From: JBFMHD01 sp040752395 [NCBI: Candidatus Hydrogenedentota bacterium]
GTDB lineage: Bacteria > JBFMHD01
Direction of reading: 5' to 3'
DNA: 6,897 nt
NCBI GenBank assembly: GCA_040752395.1
Contig: JBFMHD010000149.1
Span: forward strand, 1 to 6,897
The stretch's first letter is position 1. Every line of letters starts with the position of its first letter. A program made the position numbers and the translations under genes. The notes beneath the pieces are model-generated. The model was given only the letters and a program-made list of their open reading frames with translations, was not told the DNA's origin and searched no databases. Shown here piece by piece: positions 6,821 to 6,897 of the stretch.

Positions 6821-6831
6821 GGAAAGGGGGG
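6821..6831 (+). promoter_or_regulatory. Strong ribosome-binding site of korC
   Basis: GGAAAGGGGGG ends five bases before the ATG at 6837. It supports this start and allows korC to be translated independently, although a 263-base gap separates it from korB. Confidence 0.75.
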
Positions 6832-6836
6832 TCGTT

Positions 6837-6897
6837 ATGCGAAAGATTTCTGGTAGATACGATATAAGATTAAGTGGTTCAGGTGGTCAGGGACTTG
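6837..6897 (+). CDS. korC: 2-oxoacid:ferredoxin oxidoreductase, gamma subunit (5' end only)
   Basis: Only 20 codons are inside the window: MRKISGRYDIRLSGSGGQGL. The pattern of a short basic start, then a beta strand leading into GxGGQG (GSGGQG at 14-19), is the N-terminal signature of the gamma subunit / domain III of 2-oxoacid:acceptor oxidoreductases. It completes the korDABC set. The start is supported by the strong SD five bases upstream. Unlike the tightly packed genes before it, korC is separated from korB by an octamer array and a heptad repeat tract. The gene runs off the right edge, so its integrity cannot be judged. Confidence 0.88.
   Translation, partial: MRKISGRYDIRLSGSGGQGL

Overview
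The window carries one arm of the TCA cycle, all on the + strand: NADP-type isocitrate dehydrogenase (icd), a two-CBS-domain protein, both subunits of succinyl-CoA synthetase (sucC, sucD), and a four-subunit 2-oxoacid:ferredoxin oxidoreductase in the order ferredoxin, alpha, beta, gamma (korD, korA, korB, then the first 20 codons of korC at the right edge). Together these interconvert isocitrate, 2-oxoglutarate, succinyl-CoA and succinate, with ferredoxin rather than NAD+ as acceptor or donor at the 2-oxoglutarate step. This points to an anaerobic, AT-rich bacterium, probably from an uncultivated lineage. The phylum cannot be fixed from this window. Whether the arm runs oxidatively or reductively (CO2-fixing) cannot be read here, because no citrate-cleaving enzyme is in view.

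Layout: 1-251 is a degenerate repeat tract built on a 7-base period, cut by the window edge. icd (300-1550) follows after a strong Shine-Dalgarno, and the CBS gene (1581-1988) lies 30 bases further on. 1989-2265 holds no intact gene. It contains a near-consensus sigma70 promoter (TTGACT, 17 bases, TATAAT) and a frameshifted, 3'-truncated HEPN-domain gene whose last codon runs into the sucC start. sucC and sucD overlap as ATGA, korD follows closely, korD and korA overlap by 8 bases, and korB follows after 6 bases, so sucC to korB reads as one operon. An 8-base-period array starts in the last codons of korB and passes directly into a second copy of the heptad tract (6614-6767). korC then begins with its own strong ribosome-binding site.

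The metabolic genes are ordinary and complete as far as visible. The unusual material is non-coding: two same-orientation copies of a tract that keeps a strict 7-base phase while its sequence changes from block to block, one copy splitting korB from korC; the octamer array that supplies the korB stop codon; and the decayed HEPN gene that now forms the sucC leader.
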